A stretch of 64,000 nt of DNA, taken from positions 21,846,020 to 21,910,019 of the forward strand of contig CM046311.1 in NCBI GenBank assembly GCA_025267735.1, written 5' to 3'. Positions 61,817 through 64,000 of this stretch are shown here, piece after piece. The DNA is from Mactra quadrangularis. Taxonomy: Eukaryota > Mollusca > Bivalvia > Venerida > Mactridae. Positions within the stretch are counted from its first letter, which is position 1; every line of letters starts with the position of its first letter. The notes under the pieces were generated by a model. The model was not told the DNA's origin. It made no database searches and saw only the letters and a list, made by a program, of their open reading frames with translations. A program made the translations under genes and the position numbers.

Positions 61817-62641
61817 CAGGGTTCTGCCAAGGATGCGCCCTTGCGTCATTGCCGCGTAAAAAAGATGAATGTCGCATAATGACTCACACAGGTGCGCCAT
61901 CAGCGCATCAAATTTCTGACAACCACGTTGCCAAAATTCGTATTCGTCAGCATTTTACCTTTCAAAACAATCTAAAAAGGCCAAATCTGATTGGTTGTTA
62001 ACAGCACAATTATCCAATCAATAAGAACAACTCAATTCAATGCTTGATGACGCGCAGAACTTACGTAGATTCTCGATAGTAACATTACATATTTGCTGTA
62101 ATTTTCGTAGGGTCGCGAAAATACGTTACAATTGCATTTTTGGCATGTAGATATATTTTTATGGTCTATTATGTACATTGATGTAAAAATAAACGTGTAC
62201 ACAAGTAAATCACGCCAGAAATTCATATTGAATGTGTGGTGTTTACACGATAAAGTCAATTTATTTTTTCATGCCATTGACAGCTTTGTTCTATTTTTAG
62301 AACGTCATCAAAATCAAAGAGCTCAAAGCATGCTAAAAGTTAGGATCAAAAGCGGCTGTATTTTGATTACTTTCTGATAATATATATGACATGGGTTTTT
62401 TCACAGGCCTGTGAAAGAGGTTTCAGTACCCATTATGCTATCAAATAGATTCTATCTATGAAAAATGTTTGTTTTAAATTAAGTTAGTATAATTACATCA
62501 TGAATAGATCTACTATTAGAAAGTAATGACATTCTTTTTGTGGTTCTTTATACTGGGTGCAAGAAAGTTTACAATTGTCCCTACTTTTTTAGACTAATGG
62601 GGCCATTGTCCCCAGTCAGTCAAATCCTTGGCAGAACCCTG
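61817..62641. mobile_element. 825-bp non-autonomous DNA transposon
   Basis: The ends CAGGGTTCTGCCAAGGAT and ATCCTTGGCAGAACCCTG are perfect inverted repeats. The flanking GCTCA (61812-61816 and 62642-62646) looks like a 5-bp target duplication. Frames at 61810-62377 lie inside and show no transposase motif. The ends resemble hAT, but the duplication is shorter than the usual eight. Confidence 0.8.
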
Positions 62642-62649
62642 GCTCATTA

Positions 62650-63810
62650 TGACTAATCTGTTTTTCATTGAAATAAGATTATTACTTACGTTGAAAAGAC
62701 AAATAAAGTTGATACCTAAATCGTGAGAATTTTGTGACAGATTTGACCTAGTTAGCAAAAACAATCAACAAAATTGCCACCAAAGTTGATGGGGGTTGTT
62801 TTACATGTATACTGTACTAATTTCTACTTTCCCACATCATTTGCTGTTTCAAAATTTCATTGCACATGTAAAATACTGGGTAATAAGGAAATAAAAACCC
62901 CTAGCAGACGATAACAGCAGTCAGAGTCGCCCAGCTGCTTACTTCATTTTTTTCAAGCATTCAAGTGACTCTGATTAGATTATATGCTTTTATCACATTG
63001 CATGCTCAAAAACTAAAACTGCGACGCTTGTTTAGAAGGTGAAAGTACTTGAAACTTGCTACATGCAAGGATTTTACATAAGGGCTTTTAATAACAATGT
63101 TTGCTCTGTTAGAGATTTTTATCAAAACAAAAGTTTTGAAACTTAAATCCATAAACACTCAAGACAAGTGTTTATCAAAAACATCAGAAATAAATTTATT
63201 GGGCTGCATAGCACTTACAGAGCTAAGTGATCTATTTTATCAATGAAACCTTAAAAACATTTGGTTAACAGTATAGGCATAGAAAGTGTGCAAACTTGAA
63301 CATAATTAAAACTAAGCAATAAGAAGATTTTTAACGGCAAGGAAAGCCAAATTGCTGGGAATGTGTTCTTTGAGTTTCTATTCTCTGTATTAAGGGTTTC
63401 AAAATTTTCAAAGTAATAATGATATTTTTGTATAACAAAGTTTTATTTAGAAAAAAACGGGTACCAGCAATTTACACTTTCTACCTAATTAATGAAATAG
63501 TAAGATGAATGCTTGGAACCAGTGGAATGTTACTATCAAATGCAGCCACAGTTTTAGTGGTTATGTAAATATTAGAATAATAGTTTTAATGGACTGTCAG
63601 AAGATTTTCTGACTTTTAGTAAACAATCTTCTAATGGACTGATACTTTATCATTGGTTATTTAATGGTCAAATAAATTAACGTAATAAATTAACAAATGG
63701 CCCAATTTATTGTTGACTTTTGACATTTGTATGTGGACTAATTTTACACCTATTTATGTGTAATCTACGAACATGGATGATTTCATTAAGTCAATGGCAT
63801 TCTATAGATA
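62650..63810. other. No feature seen
   Basis: AT-rich, no structure recognised. Confidence 0.5.
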
Positions 63811-63814
63811 TAAG

Positions 63815-64000
63815 TAGCGTGTTCAATTACACAAAACGTTACAGAATGTTCTGTAACGATACATTCGGAACTCCTCAGTCATTCACTGCGAATAATCTAA
63901 TCTAATACACAAGTATGCGATCGTTAAGGCAATGAGTGATGTCTCAAAATTTACGGATTAAAAACGAAACAACACTAATTGCCTAAACGATCATATATTT
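63815..64000. mobile_element. Family M2 MITE, cut by window end
   Basis: Begins tagcgtgttcaattacacaa, then aacgttacagaatgttctgt and aacgatacattcggaactcc. This is the outer arm seen inverted at the right end of 32140-32445 and better preserved. The other arm would lie beyond 64000. Confidence 0.75.

Overview
The window is AT-rich nuclear DNA of an animal: spliced genes with GT/AG introns, several tRNA-derived SINE families, a non-LTR retrotransposon relic, many small inverted-repeat transposons, and long AAT/ATG microsatellites. A mollusc, probably a bivalve, is the best guess. That rests on the repeat style and on an intronless multi-membrane-span gene; it is inference, not proof.

Region 1 (about 1.07-27.2 kb, minus strand) is one gene, the orthologue of WDR47 (nemitin), a microtubule-associated LisH/CTLH/WD40 protein. 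Ten coding exons could be joined with consistent phases, giving 4479 nt and 1492 residues, clearly longer than the roughly 920-residue vertebrate protein. The extra length lies in two disordered middle exons. Its introns hold a tRNA-SINE carrying a long hairpin, L2/CR1-type retrotransposon remains, mariner-like and hAT-like MITEs, a 174-190 bp tandem array, a fourfold duplication of an exon/intron boundary, and giant (AAT)n/(ATG)n tracts. The gene's 3' side runs straight into a 26-bp minisatellite (1-1045).

Region 2 (27.2-30.2 kb): a 320-bp bidirectional promoter with a perfect CRE palindrome and an E2F-like site separates WDR47 from a divergent two-exon gene on the plus strand. That gene encodes a small four-span membrane protein with a basic tail, which I do not recognise. 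Its intron carries a TTAA-flanked MITE and a miniature palindrome.

Region 3 (30.2-40.5 kb) holds no gene I can support. It is a dense cluster of foldback elements and MITEs, several nested, with SINEs and short tandem repeats between them.

Region 4 (40.5-46.1 kb): a plus-strand gene whose coding sequence is a single exon encodes about 759 residues: a signal peptide, a cysteine-containing outside domain and eight or nine membrane spans. I do not recognise the family. A 650-bp near-palindrome lies about 160 bp after its stop codon.

Region 5 (46.1-64 kb): a 48-bp minisatellite, a polypyrimidine tract, more SINEs and interspersed repeats, then at 52142-52247 a likely first coding exon with a signal peptide and a phase-1 donor. 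Its partner exons are not in the window, so 52.2-64 kb reads as a large first intron.

The genes do not form a pathway. The link with most support is shared promoter control of WDR47 and the four-span protein gene. No CRISPR array, rRNA, functional tRNA gene or operon was seen.
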